64,000 nucleotides of DNA from assembly GCA_015060765.1 (NCBI GenBank), contig SUXW01000007.1, forward strand, positions 1-64,000, written 5' to 3'. Made by a program: the position numbers and the translations under genes. Positions 34,496-46,119 of the stretch are shown piece after piece; position 1 is the stretch's first letter; the number at the start of each line of letters is the position of its first letter. Source of the DNA: Bacteroides sp. GTDB lineage: Bacteria > Bacteroidota > Bacteroidia > Bacteroidales > Bacteroidaceae. Below the pieces are notes generated by a model. That model worked only from the letters and a program-made list of their open reading frames with translations, ran no database searches and was not told the DNA's origin.

Positions 34496-34525
34496 CAGAA
34501 GACAATTGAATGGAAAGGCTATAAC

Positions 34526-35446
34526 ATGCATTACAACGAAGAAGGAGCTGATTTCAAATATCTCATCACGAACGAAAGGGACAGGCAGTTCGGTCTGTGT
34601 GTCAACACCGTAGGATTCCAAGCCATCAAGGCTGGAAATACTTATCCGCCCCGCAATCATCCGGATGAATATTACTTTACCGCCCAGAAAGGGCGAGTGC
34701 TGCATGAATACCAACTGGTATACATCACCAAAGGGAAAGGTTCTTTCTGTAGTGGTAGTAATCCTTTGCAAGAAATTTCCAAAGGGCAGTTACTGGTTTT
34801 GTTCCCAGGCGAATGGCACACCTATACCCCTTCCACCAAAACCGGATGGAATGAATATTACATCGGGTTCGAAGGAGAAATTGTCAATTCACTCGTCGAG
34901 AAAGGATTCCTGTCCAAAGAAAGACAAGTATTGGACATTGGTATCAAGGAAGATTTGGTCAGACTATTCAGACGGGCACTCGAAATAGCCGAAGCCGATC
35001 GGAGTGGAGCGCAGCAATACCTTTCCGGCATTACCCTCCACTTAATAGGAGCCATCCTTTCCATCTCGCAAAATAAGTTTTATGAGGGGATGGACAATGC
35101 CGCACAGAAGATTGAAAGTGCCAAAATCATCATGCGCGAAAATGTGAACAAGGAAATTGATGCGGAAGAGTTGGCCAACAAACTTGGCATCAGTTATTCA
35201 TGGTTCCGGAAAGTATTCAAGGAATATACAGGCTACTCGCCCGCCAAATATTTCCTGGAGTTGAAATTACAAAAGGCCAAGCAACTGCTGGTTGAGACTT
35301 CCATGTCCATCAAAGAAATATGTTTTGAATTGAATTATACCTCTGCCGAACATTTCTTCACTACTTTCAAGAAACGGACGGGATACACTCCCACCGAATA
35401 CCGGAACTTCGGAAAAGGACTGAAGACGGAAGAGACATACGAATAA
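34526..35446 (+). CDS. AraC-family transcriptional regulator, RhaR candidate
   Basis: 306 residues: an N-terminal cupin-like sensor (about 20-150; HEYQLVYITKGKGSF, GQLLVLFPGEWHTYTP) and a C-terminal pair of helix-turn-helices (about 205-300; INKEIDAEELANKLGISYSWFRKVFKEYTGYSPAKYFLELKLQKA is the first, EICFELNYTSAEHFFTTFKKRTGYTPTEYR the second with the AraC signature). AraC-type RhaR activates the rhamnose operon in B. thetaiotaomicron and is encoded downstream of it, so this gene, 4.6 kb from rhaD, is the best local candidate. It is followed by a transglycosylase gene after 3 bp. Confidence 0.85.
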   Translation: MHYNEEGADFKYLITNERDRQFGLCVNTVGFQAIKAGNTYPPRNHPDEYYFTAQKGRVLHEYQLVYITKGKGSFCSGSNPLQEISKGQLLVLFPGEWHTYTPSTKTGWNEYYIGFEGEIVNSLVEKGFLSKERQVLDIGIKEDLVRLFRRALEIAEADRSGAQQYLSGITLHLIGAILSISQNKFYEGMDNAAQKIESAKIIMRENVNKEIDAEELANKLGISYSWFRKVFKEYTGYSPAKYFLELKLQKAKQLLVETSMSIKEICFELNYTSAEHFFTTFKKRTGYTPTEYRNFGKGLKTEETYE

Positions 35447-35449
35447 GCT

Positions 35450-36349
35450 ATGAATAGAATACTATCGATTATCTTTTTACTGTATATAAGCATTACAACC
35501 CTATCCGCCCAACCCAGCGTTCCAGAGAAAGTCGTATTCTGCGGGAAGTCCATCGACCTCACCCGATTCGACCGCTATGAGCGTATGGACCGGGAACTGC
35601 TGGCATTCACCTATATGCACAGCACTTCCATACAAATGATCAAGAAGGCCAACCGGTATTTCCCGATAGTGGAACCCATCTTAAAGGAAGAAGGCGTTCC
35701 CGACGATTTCAAGTACCTGATGGTGATTGAGAGCAACCTGAATCCCAATGCCCGCTCGGTAGCAGGCGCCGCTGGTTTATGGCAATTCATGAAAACCACC
35801 GGCAGAGAATATGGATTGGAAGTAAACGACAACATAGACGAGCGGTACCATATAGAAAAAGCAACCCGGGCTGCATGTAAGTATCTGAAAGATGCTTATG
35901 CCAAATACAAGGACTGGGTGGCTGTAGCGGCTTCGTATAATGCAGGCCAGGCTCGCATCACCGAGCAGTTCGACAAGCAACATGTAACCGATGCGCTCGA
36001 TTTGTTCTTAGTGGAAGAAACAGCCCGATACGTATATCGCATCATCGCTGCCAAAATCATGTTTTCGGATCCTTCGAAGTTCGGTTTTGTCCTAAAGGCA
36101 TCCGATCTGTATGTCCCCATTCCCTACAAGGAAATAACCATTACCACCGGCATCAGTGACTTGGCACGTTGGGCCATCGGTCGGGGGACTACTTACGCCC
36201 TACTCAAGAATATGAATCCATGGTTGCGACAAGACTTCTTGCAAAACAGGAGCCAACGTACCTATGTATTAAAGGTCCCTTTGAAAGAAGGATTAGTACA
36301 CGTTCCTCAAAAAGTCAAGCCGCACAACAGCCGTTGGGTTAAGCCTTGA
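35450..36349 (+). CDS. Lytic transglycosylase, SLT domain
   Basis: 299 residues with a signal peptide ending SAQP. The SLT fold is clear: LMVIESNLNPNARSVAGAAGLWQFM contains the catalytic Glu (about residue 93), followed by AAASYNAGQARI (about 160-172). It is MltD-like without LysM repeats. It cleaves peptidoglycan glycan strands in the periplasm. Its stop codon (36347-36349) abuts the stop of the convergent ion-channel gene. Confidence 0.9.
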   Translation: MNRILSIIFLLYISITTLSAQPSVPEKVVFCGKSIDLTRFDRYERMDRELLAFTYMHSTSIQMIKKANRYFPIVEPILKEEGVPDDFKYLMVIESNLNPNARSVAGAAGLWQFMKTTGREYGLEVNDNIDERYHIEKATRAACKYLKDAYAKYKDWVAVAASYNAGQARITEQFDKQHVTDALDLFLVEETARYVYRIIAAKIMFSDPSKFGFVLKASDLYVPIPYKEITITTGISDLARWAIGRGTTYALLKNMNPWLRQDFLQNRSQRTYVLKVPLKEGLVHVPQKVKPHNSRWVKP

Positions 36350-37210
36350 TTATTTGTCTTGTTGGATTTCCAGTTCCGCGCCACAGAACTGACAATAGTC
36401 CGCTTGGTCCCCATGTCCGGAACGACCACAGTTAGGACAATGACGAAGTGTCTTCTTACGGTTTTCCTCTACCATCGTAGCCGAAACAATACCTGTAGGA
36501 ACGGCAATGATAGTGTACCCCAACAACATAACAATGGCAGCCAAGAAACGTCCCAACGTTGTCAGCGGAGCAATGTCACCATATCCTACTGTCGTCATGG
36601 TCACCACCGCCCAATAGATACTGGTAGGAATATCCGTAAAGGGAGTATGGGGTTCCTGTCCCTCGACCATATACATCAAAGTGCCCAAGGCTATGACCAT
36701 GATAAGTACAAAAAGAAAAAACACAATGAGTTTGCGGCTACTGGCCGCCAGCGAACGGAGCAACAGGTTGCCTTCGCTTAAGAAATTGAACAGTTTGAAT
36801 ATACGAAACACCCGAATGAGGCGGAAAGTACGGACAATGAGCAGATAACGCGCCGGGCCAAACACCCAACTGACATAAAGGGGTAAGGTAGCCAACAAAT
36901 CAACTATACCGAAGAAACTCAAGGCATACTTCCGAGGATTCGGAGAGCAATAAAGGCGAAGCAAGTATTCCAACGTAAAGAAAAATGTGAAAACATACTC
37001 CATCACACGCAAACAAGGTGTCACCGATTCCGGCATACCCCGTATACTTTCCACTATAACCAATAGAATACTCAAAACGATAAAAACCATCAAAGCAACA
37101 TCGAAAGCCTTACCAGAAGGTGTATCACTTTCAAAAATTATATCGTATATTCTACGCTTCAATGCTTTATTATCCATCAAATTCTTCCAAAAACTGTCCT
37201 TTCTATCCAT
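36350..37210 (-). CDS. Voltage-gated-type potassium channel with C-terminal zinc ribbon
   Basis: 286 residues: six membrane helices with an Arg-rich S4-like stretch (RTFRLIRVFRIFKLFNFL, about 125-145), a pore loop with the K+ selectivity filter TVGYGD (about 212-217), a last helix, and a cytoplasmic tail carrying CPNC..(12)..CQFC, a zinc ribbon. The order matches KvAP-like ion transport proteins of bacteria. Inner membrane. No ligand-binding RCK domain is present; the zinc ribbon is the only regulatory-looking element. Confidence 0.9.
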   Translation of the reverse strand: MDRKDSFWKNLMDNKALKRRIYDIIFESDTPSGKAFDVALMVFIVLSILLVIVESIRGMPESVTPCLRVMEYVFTFFFTLEYLLRLYCSPNPRKYALSFFGIVDLLATLPLYVSWVFGPARYLLIVRTFRLIRVFRIFKLFNFLSEGNLLLRSLAASSRKLIVFFLFVLIMVIALGTLMYMVEGQEPHTPFTDIPTSIYWAVVTMTTVGYGDIAPLTTLGRFLAAIVMLLGYTIIAVPTGIVSATMVEENRKKTLRHCPNCGRSGHGDQADYCQFCGAELEIQQDK

Positions 37211-37287
37211 TTCATTTTCTTTATCGAATTTTGATGCAATTATACAAAGATTTGATTAAAATATCCCCAATATACAATGTTTTTAGC

Positions 37288-37295
37288 TATTTTTG
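37288..37295 (+). promoter_or_regulatory. Probable -7 element of the beta-galactosidase gene
   Basis: TATTTTTG, 25 bp before the ATG at 37319; no clear TTTG at -33. Confidence 0.45.
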
Positions 37296-37312
37296 CAAAA
37301 ATCTTTAAATAA

Positions 37313-40408
<3,096 letters not shown>

Positions 40409-40431
40409 AAAAATAGTTACCGTCCGATAAG

Positions 40432-40472
40432 AAGTGAGACTATTCCAAGACAGTGAATAGCCTCACTTTTTT
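40432..40472 (+). terminator. Terminator of the beta-galactosidase gene
   Basis: aagtgagactattc (40432-40445) pairs with gaatagcctcactt (40455-40468) with one mismatch, followed by T residues. Confidence 0.75.
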
Positions 40473-40543
40473 ACATACAAGAATGTAGTATTTCATTTGC
40501 CTGTTACACAGAAAAGATGTAATTTCGCCGCAAAGATACAACC

Positions 40544-41278
40544 ATGGAAAAAGGGAAAGACATATTTATGCGAACCGAGTTATTGTTGGGGACTGACACT
40601 ACCCGACATATCGCTTGTACCCGAGTCATCATCTTCGGGGTAGGCGGAGTAGGAAGTTGGTGCGCCGAAAGTCTTATCCGTTCCGGTATCGGACACCTGA
40701 CCATGGTAGATTTCGACCGCGTATGTACCACTAATATCAACCGACAGCTTATGGCCACTACCGAAACGGTCGGCCAGTTGAAAGCAGAAGTCCTCAAAGA
40801 GCGGTTACTCACAATTAATCCTTCGGCAGATATTGTAGCCATTCCTCAAATGTACACTGCAGAGACAGCAGACTCATTTCAATTGGACCATTACGATTAT
40901 ATCATCGATGCGATAGACAGTTTGGACAATAAAGTCTTGCTTATCCGCCGTGCATGCGATTCATCCGCCACTTTTTTCTCTTCCATGGGAGCAGCCCTCA
41001 AAATGGACCCACTCAAAATAGATGTAGCAGAGTTCTGGAAAGTGAAAGGCTGTCCGCTTGCAGCAGCACTCCGTCGGAGGTTCAAGAAGAGTCAAATCTT
41101 TCCCTCCAAAAAGTTCAAATGCGTATACAGTGAAGAGTTACTGGAGAACAAAGGGGAACTCCCTTTAGATGAAAAGGGTATCCCAATGCGCGCCAATGGA
41201 ACAATAGCCCACACCACCGCCATTTTCGGCTTCACATTGGCAGGATTGGTGATTCAAGACATTTTAAAGAAACAATAA
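40544..41278 (+). CDS. tcdA: tRNA threonylcarbamoyladenosine dehydratase (TcdA, ThiF/E1-like)
   Basis: 244 residues. RTELLLGTD near the start, the nucleotide-binding GVGGVGSWCAESLIRSGIG (about 31-49), VDFDRVCTTNINRQL and DAIDSLDNKVLLI are the E1-like ATP-binding and Asp motifs of TcdA. It cyclises N6-threonylcarbamoyladenosine at tRNA position 37. A second ATG at 40568 is possible. Monocistronic. Confidence 0.9.
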   Translation: MEKGKDIFMRTELLLGTDTTRHIACTRVIIFGVGGVGSWCAESLIRSGIGHLTMVDFDRVCTTNINRQLMATTETVGQLKAEVLKERLLTINPSADIVAIPQMYTAETADSFQLDHYDYIIDAIDSLDNKVLLIRRACDSSATFFSSMGAALKMDPLKIDVAEFWKVKGCPLAAALRRRFKKSQIFPSKKFKCVYSEELLENKGELPLDEKGIPMRANGTIAHTTAIFGFTLAGLVIQDILKKQ

Positions 41279-41504
41279 AGAAACAAAAAGTTACACTCCT
41301 ACGAAACATGTATCACATGCAAAGATACATGTAACACATATATTTTGTAAGGCCCCCCATTTCCTATACCTTTGCAATATCCAAATAAACGCGGAATTAG
41401 ATTCATAATACATATTAGGTTTATTAAGGTTTAACAAAGGTGAAAAAGAATGAGGTGTAGTGTTAATCAATAGGTATTATCACCAAAAATTAGGTAATTT
41501 TGAA

Positions 41505-41549
41505 AGGCCGTTTACATGTTTGTTGTGAAACAAGTATGTGAACGGTCTT
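41505..41549 (+). terminator. Long imperfect hairpin
   Basis: aggccgtttacatgtttgtt pairs with aacaagtatgtgaacggtct apart from a few mismatches around a loop of about 5 nt, followed by tcatctttt. It lies 227 bp after tcdA, so it may be a terminator or the end of an unannotated short transcript. Confidence 0.5.
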
Positions 41550-41716
41550 CATCTTTTGGTACTTTCAGCTTTAAAAGGCCACAGAGCGCCATGTAGGTAA
41601 AGATATCATAATTCATTGTAACATCAACCAAGCTTTTTGTAACACAAGCAAAACCTATATTACATCATTATAACGAAAAGGTTATACAGCTTTATACGAA
41701 TCCTAAATTTATTATT

Positions 41717-41724
41717 TATCTTTG
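41717..41724 (+). promoter_or_regulatory. Probable -7 element of the GH115 gene
   Basis: TATCTTTG, 30 bp before the ATG at 41754, with TTTA 22 bp upstream at 41691. Confidence 0.5.
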
Positions 41725-41753
41725 TAAAACACTAATATCTAAAAACATTCATT

Positions 41754-44255
41754 ATGAAAACATTCTGGAAAATTTTCCTCTTGTCATTTACCATGCTTTT
41801 CTGCATACACTTATCCTTATCCGCAGCCAAGACATTCGTCGGTTTTCATTCCGATGGATTCGTTTGGATTCAAAACGGAAAGGCTTGTCCTATATTAACG
41901 GACGAAAAGGAGGATAAAGGAGTGCTCAGGGCTATAAACAATCTGAAAAAAGATGCAACGGAAGTTACGGGAGCAACCCCAACCATCATACAGAATCCCA
42001 AAGGGAAAAAGATGTTGGTTATAGGCACCATCGAACAAAGCCGATGGATTCAATCACTTGTTGCATCGGGCAAGATTGAAGCCAAGGAATTGGAAGACCA
42101 ACGGGAAAAATATATTATCCAAACCATAGCACAACCTTTCGAAGGAGTAGACGAAGCCATTGTCATAGCCGGCAGCGACAAAAGAGGCGCCATTTATGGT
42201 GTCTATGAACTTTCCAGACAAATGGGAGTATCTCCTTGGTATTATTGGGCAGATGTACCCATACAAAAGCATACCACCATCAGTATCAAGAAAGGGAAGT
42301 ATACCGACGGAGAACCAGCTGTAAAATACCGTGGTATTTTCCTTAACGATGAATGGCCTTGTTTAGGCAATTGGGCCTCGGATACTTTCGGAGGGTTCAA
42401 CAGTAAATTCTACGAAAAAGTATTCGAACTGGTACTCCGTCTGAAAGGTAATTTCATGTGGCCAGCTATGTGGAACAGCGCATTTTATGACGATGACCCG
42501 ATGAACGGACCTTTGGCCGATGAAATGGGCATTGTAATGAGTACCTCACACCATGAACCGATGGGATTGGCGCAACAAGACTGGAAACGTAGAGGCACCG
42601 GTGCATGGAACTACCAAACCAATGGACAAGTATTGCGGGATTTCTGGCAGTCGGGTATGGAAAGATGTAAAGATTGGGAATCCATTATTACCATCGGTAT
42701 GCGCGGTGACGGTGACGAAGCCATGAGTGCCGAAACCAATACCGCCTTACTCGAAAAGATTGTCAAGGACCAACGGAAGATAATTGAAAAGGTCACCAAG
42801 AAAAAAGCGAAAGAAACGCCACAAGTATGGGCACTCTACAAAGAAGTACAGGACTATTATGACCAAGGCATGCGTGTCCCCGATGACGTAGCCCTGCTTT
42901 TGTGTGATGATAATTGGGGCAACGTACGTCGCCTGCCTGCTCTCAATGCCAAGCCGCGAAAAGGAGGATACGGCATGTATTATCATGTGGACTATGTAGG
43001 CGCACCTCGAAATTCCAAATGGATGAACATCAGTCAGGTACAACGCATGTGGGAACAACTGTCTCTTACATACGAACATGGAGTAAAGGAATTGTGGGTA
43101 TTAAACGTAGGCGACTTGAAACCAATGGAATACCCCATTCAATTCTTCTTGGACATGGCCTGGAATCCCAAACAATATCACGAAGACAATCTGTTTCTAC
43201 ATACCGAAGATTTTTGTGCCCAGCAATTTGGCACAAAGTATGCAGCAGAAGCCGCACGCCTCATCGACATGTATACCAAATTCAACCGCCGTATCACTCC
43301 TGAACTGTTGAATGCAAGAACATACAGCCTGGAAAACTACAACGAATGGGAACGTGTAAAAGATGAATACAAAGCCTTGGCATTGGATGCATTAAGACTT
43401 TACTACTTAATGTCCGACAATTACCGCGACGCATTCGATCAGTTAGTTTTGTTCCCCATTCAGGCATGTGCCAACTTATATGAGATGTACTATGCCCAGG
43501 CCATGAATCTGTCGCTGGCCAATCAAAAAGACATCCGCGCCAATCAATGGGCCGATAAGGTAGAAGCCTGCTTTGAACGTGACTCCATACTTACCCACCA
43601 TTATCATCATGTCATGAGCAATGGCAAGTGGAATCACATCATGGAACAGACACACATTGGATACCGTTTCTGGCAACAACCGGACAAAAATCACATACCA
43701 CGGGTTATCCGTCTTCCAGAAGCACGCATTGCACCTACTCCACCCGTATATGTGGAAGCTGACGGAGTTGTATCTGTAGAAGCACCTAATTTTACCCGCA
43801 AGATGAATGGAAGCAATACACATTGGATTATTATTCCTAATTTGGGACGTACCGAATCATCCATGACCACCGCTCCCAATACCGTTACTCCTGATGAGGA
43901 AATGTATTTGGAATATGATTTCATAACCGATAAAGAAGGGGAAGCTACCATCCATGCACGCTTCTCATCTACATTAAACTTCAACGACTATAAAGGCATG
44001 CGTTACGCCATCAGTATAGATGGCGGTGAAGAACAAGTTGTAAACATCAACGGGCACTACAAAGGCGAATTGGGCAAGTGGCAAGCCGATCATGTCATTA
44101 CAACTACAACCCAACATCCAATTGCGAAGAAAGAAAAACATACTCTCCGTATCCGCCCATTGGATGCCGCCTTGGTTCTACAGAAAATCATGATTGATTT
44201 TGGCGGTTTAAAACCATCGTATTTGGGTGCCCCGCAAAGCGAAACCGTACAATAA
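41754..44255 (+). CDS. GH115 alpha-glucuronidase, exported
   Basis: 833 residues with a signal peptide ending in LSLSAAK. The N-terminal domain (about 25-190) carries GAIYGVYELSRQMGVSPWYYWADVP, and the catalytic barrel has KYRGIFLNDEWPCLGNWA, LKGNFMWPAMWNSAFYDDDPMNGPLADEMGIVMSTSHHEPM and RGDGDEAM, all hallmark sequences of GH115. Family members remove 4-O-methyl-glucuronic acid from xylan; some act on other uronic-acid-decorated glycans. A C-terminal beta-sandwich (about 650-830) follows. It is monocistronic and ends in a shared terminator. Confidence 0.92.
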   Translation: MKTFWKIFLLSFTMLFCIHLSLSAAKTFVGFHSDGFVWIQNGKACPILTDEKEDKGVLRAINNLKKDATEVTGATPTIIQNPKGKKMLVIGTIEQSRWIQSLVASGKIEAKELEDQREKYIIQTIAQPFEGVDEAIVIAGSDKRGAIYGVYELSRQMGVSPWYYWADVPIQKHTTISIKKGKYTDGEPAVKYRGIFLNDEWPCLGNWASDTFGGFNSKFYEKVFELVLRLKGNFMWPAMWNSAFYDDDPMNGPLADEMGIVMSTSHHEPMGLAQQDWKRRGTGAWNYQTNGQVLRDFWQSGMERCKDWESIITIGMRGDGDEAMSAETNTALLEKIVKDQRKIIEKVTKKKAKETPQVWALYKEVQDYYDQGMRVPDDVALLLCDDNWGNVRRLPALNAKPRKGGYGMYYHVDYVGAPRNSKWMNISQVQRMWEQLSLTYEHGVKELWVLNVGDLKPMEYPIQFFLDMAWNPKQYHEDNLFLHTEDFCAQQFGTKYAAEAARLIDMYTKFNRRITPELLNARTYSLENYNEWERVKDEYKALALDALRLYYLMSDNYRDAFDQLVLFPIQACANLYEMYYAQAMNLSLANQKDIRANQWADKVEACFERDSILTHHYHHVMSNGKWNHIMEQTHIGYRFWQQPDKNHIPRVIRLPEARIAPTPPVYVEADGVVSVEAPNFTRKMNGSNTHWIIIPNLGRTESSMTTAPNTVTPDEEMYLEYDFITDKEGEATIHARFSSTLNFNDYKGMRYAISIDGGEEQVVNINGHYKGELGKWQADHVITTTTQHPIAKKEKHTLRIRPLDAALVLQKIMIDFGGLKPSYLGAPQSETVQ

Positions 44256-44287
44256 CAAAGAAGCAGCCAATCGGCTGCTTCTTTGTT
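44254..44287. terminator. Bidirectional terminator, GH115 / MFS gene
   Basis: Perfect 15-bp stem aacaaagaagcagcc (44254-44268) with ggctgcttctttgtt (44273-44287), 4-nt loop, between convergent genes. Confidence 0.88.
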
Positions 44288-45468
44288 TATTTCTTTTTCA
44301 GTTCCGGTAAGAACCACGCTACCAGTCCTAACAACGGTGTATAGGCACAAACCTTATAAACCATCTCAATACCGTACGTATCGGCATAATTCCCCAATAC
44401 AGCCGAAGCAATACCTGCTATACCGAATGCAAAGCCGAAAAATAGTCCCGAAACTAAGCCCAAGCGATAAGGAAGCAATTCTTGTGCATATAGTAGAATA
44501 GCAGGGAAAGCCGACGAAAGCATGAATCCTACACAGAAACTCAATGCTACCGTAGCCCACAACCCGACATGCGGCATCAATAGACTGAAAGGAGCCGTTC
44601 CTAAAATGGAAATCCAGATAACGGACTTACGACCGATACGGTCGCCTACCGGTCCACCGACCAACGTACCTACCGCTGTTGCTACCAGAAAAACGAACAA
44701 GCATATTTGAGAAAGTTGTACACTCACTCCAAATCTTTCTATCAGATAGAACGTATAATAACTGGTAAGACTCGCCATGTAGATATATTTAGAAAATATC
44801 AAAATCATCAGAATAAAGATAGCGAACAAAGTCAGCCCGGTGGAAAGAGGACGTTCATTCTGTACCTTCATTTCTACATGTTGTACCTTCATCTGTTCCA
44901 AATAGCCCTTGAACCATTTGCCGATGGGATGTGCTACGATGTAAGCAAATAAGGCAAACAAGACGAACACGACGATACGATTACGTCCATATGGAGCCAC
45001 CAACAAGGCTAATAGCAAAGGCCCCAACGAACCTCCTAAATTCCCTCCCACTTGAAACAAGGACTGAGCCAATCCACGTTTTCCGCCCGAAGCCAAAGAA
45101 GTAATTCGCGAGGCTTCCGGATGCAACACAGAAGAGCCTAAACCGATAATAAAGACAGAAATCAAAATCAAAGGCATACTTGGAGCATAGGCCAAGCCGA
45201 CAATTCCCAACATAGTAAAAGTAGTAGCCAAAGTCAGGCTCCACGATACAGGATATTTGTCAAAAAACAACCCGACTACCGGTTGGAACACAGAAGCAGC
45301 CAACTGATAGACCAACGTAATGGTTCCGATTTGTGCAAAGTTCAATGCCAAATCTTCCTTCAGCAACGGATAACTGGCTGTCAGGACTGATTGTAACAAG
45401 TCATTCAAAAGATGAGACATGCTCAGAGCCAACAAGACAGAGAAAGCAACTTTATTCTTCGTTTCCAT
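44287..45468 (-). CDS. MFS efflux transporter, fosmidomycin-resistance (Fsr) type
   Basis: 393 residues, 12 membrane helices. The N-terminal HLLNDLLQSVLTASYPLLKEDLALNFAQIGTITLVYQ stretch and GLGSSVLHPEASRITSLASGGKRGLAQSLFQVGGNLGGSLGPL are typical of the Fsr group; GGPVGDRIGRKSVIWISILG is the second-half motif A. Inner membrane exporter of unknown natural substrate. The upstream leader is about 170 nt. Confidence 0.85.
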   Translation of the reverse strand: METKNKVAFSVLLALSMSHLLNDLLQSVLTASYPLLKEDLALNFAQIGTITLVYQLAASVFQPVVGLFFDKYPVSWSLTLATTFTMLGIVGLAYAPSMPLILISVFIIGLGSSVLHPEASRITSLASGGKRGLAQSLFQVGGNLGGSLGPLLLALLVAPYGRNRIVVFVLFALFAYIVAHPIGKWFKGYLEQMKVQHVEMKVQNERPLSTGLTLFAIFILMILIFSKYIYMASLTSYYTFYLIERFGVSVQLSQICLFVFLVATAVGTLVGGPVGDRIGRKSVIWISILGTAPFSLLMPHVGLWATVALSFCVGFMLSSAFPAILLYAQELLPYRLGLVSGLFFGFAFGIAGIASAVLGNYADTYGIEMVYKVCAYTPLLGLVAWFLPELKKK

Positions 45469-45780
45469 TATTTATCACTATATATCAACAGATGTGCCAT
45501 CGACTTCTGTTCCACCAATATCTGTACTAATCAACACATGGGGTTTCCATGTTTACTTTTCATTTGCACAAGCACAGAAAACCAATTCACAGGCACACAA
45601 GTTCAACAATATTTTTACCTATCTTTATTTTTGAGTGAAGGTGCAAATGTAACTATTTATATCGCAAAATAACAGAAAACAGAAAATAAATCGTGAGAGG
45701 TCGTAATGGTTCAATAAAAACGCACAAAAAGTTTGCACCATTCAAAAAAACTCCCTACATTTGCACCCGCAATTCAGCAA
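45469..45780. other. Intergenic region upstream of the tRNAs
   Basis: Holds the leader/promoter region of the leftward MFS gene (minus-strand TACATTTG at 45651-45644) and the rightward tRNA promoter; nothing else recognised. Confidence 0.6.
45732..45763 (+). promoter_or_regulatory. Promoter of the tRNA-Phe/tRNA-Pro unit
   Basis: TTTG (45732-45735), 20 bp, TACATTTG (45756-45763), a full consensus match 18 bp before the first tRNA. Confidence 0.85.
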
Positions 45781-45853
45781 GGTGCCATAGCTCAGTTGGT
45801 AGAGCAAAGGACTGAAAATCCTTGTGTCCCCGGTTCGATTCCTGGTGGCACCA
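45781..45853 (+). tRNA. tRNA-Phe (GAA)
   Basis: 73 nt cloverleaf: acceptor ggtgcca/tggcacc, D arm gctcagttggtagagc, anticodon loop ctGAAaa within the stem aagga/tcctt, T arm ccggttcgattcctgg, discriminator A. CCA is not encoded. Confidence 0.95.
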
Positions 45854-45867
45854 CTTGCGAAAGCAAT

Positions 45868-45940
45868 CGGGATGTAGCGCAGTTGGTAGCGCACTACGTT
45901 CGGGACGTAGGGGTCGGGCGTTCGAGTCGCCTCATCCCGA
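45868..45940 (+). tRNA. tRNA-Pro (CGG)
   Basis: Acceptor cgggatg/catcccg, anticodon stem ctacg/cgtag with loop ttCGGga, T arm with gttcgagtc. The CGG anticodon followed by G37 identifies proline. Cotranscribed with tRNA-Phe 14 nt upstream. Confidence 0.93.
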
Positions 45941-45942
45941 CT

Positions 45943-45987
45943 AAAGGCGATAATTGATGAAAAATCAGTTGTCGCTTTTGTTTTTTC
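45943..45987 (+). terminator. Terminator of the tRNA unit
   Basis: A 16-bp stem with three G-U pairs (45943-45958 with 45964-45979) and a T-rich tail directly follows tRNA-Pro. Confidence 0.8.
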
Positions 45988-46075
45988 ATCCTCATTATCC
46001 GTTCAATAAATGTCTATTCCCTTGTTTGATACCATAATTTCTAACATAGCACTCACAATTTATCTTTTTAAATAC

Positions 46076-46083
46076 TATCTTTG
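46076..46083 (+). promoter_or_regulatory. Probable -7 element of the fusion gene
   Basis: TATCTTTG, 37 bp before the ATG at 46120; weak -33. Confidence 0.5.
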
Positions 46084-46119
46084 TAAAATCTGTAGAAATA
46101 ACTTTAAACTCATACCTAT

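Larger units (their letters stand above)
41279..41753. other. Intergenic region ahead of GH115
   Basis: No gene seen in 475 bp. It contains an imperfect long hairpin (41505-41549) and the GH115 promoter; the rest is A/T-rich without recognisable structure. Confidence 0.6.

Noticed and set aside
45733-45957. 74-codon open frame across the two tRNAs
   Set aside because: It translates tRNA sequence and their promoter.
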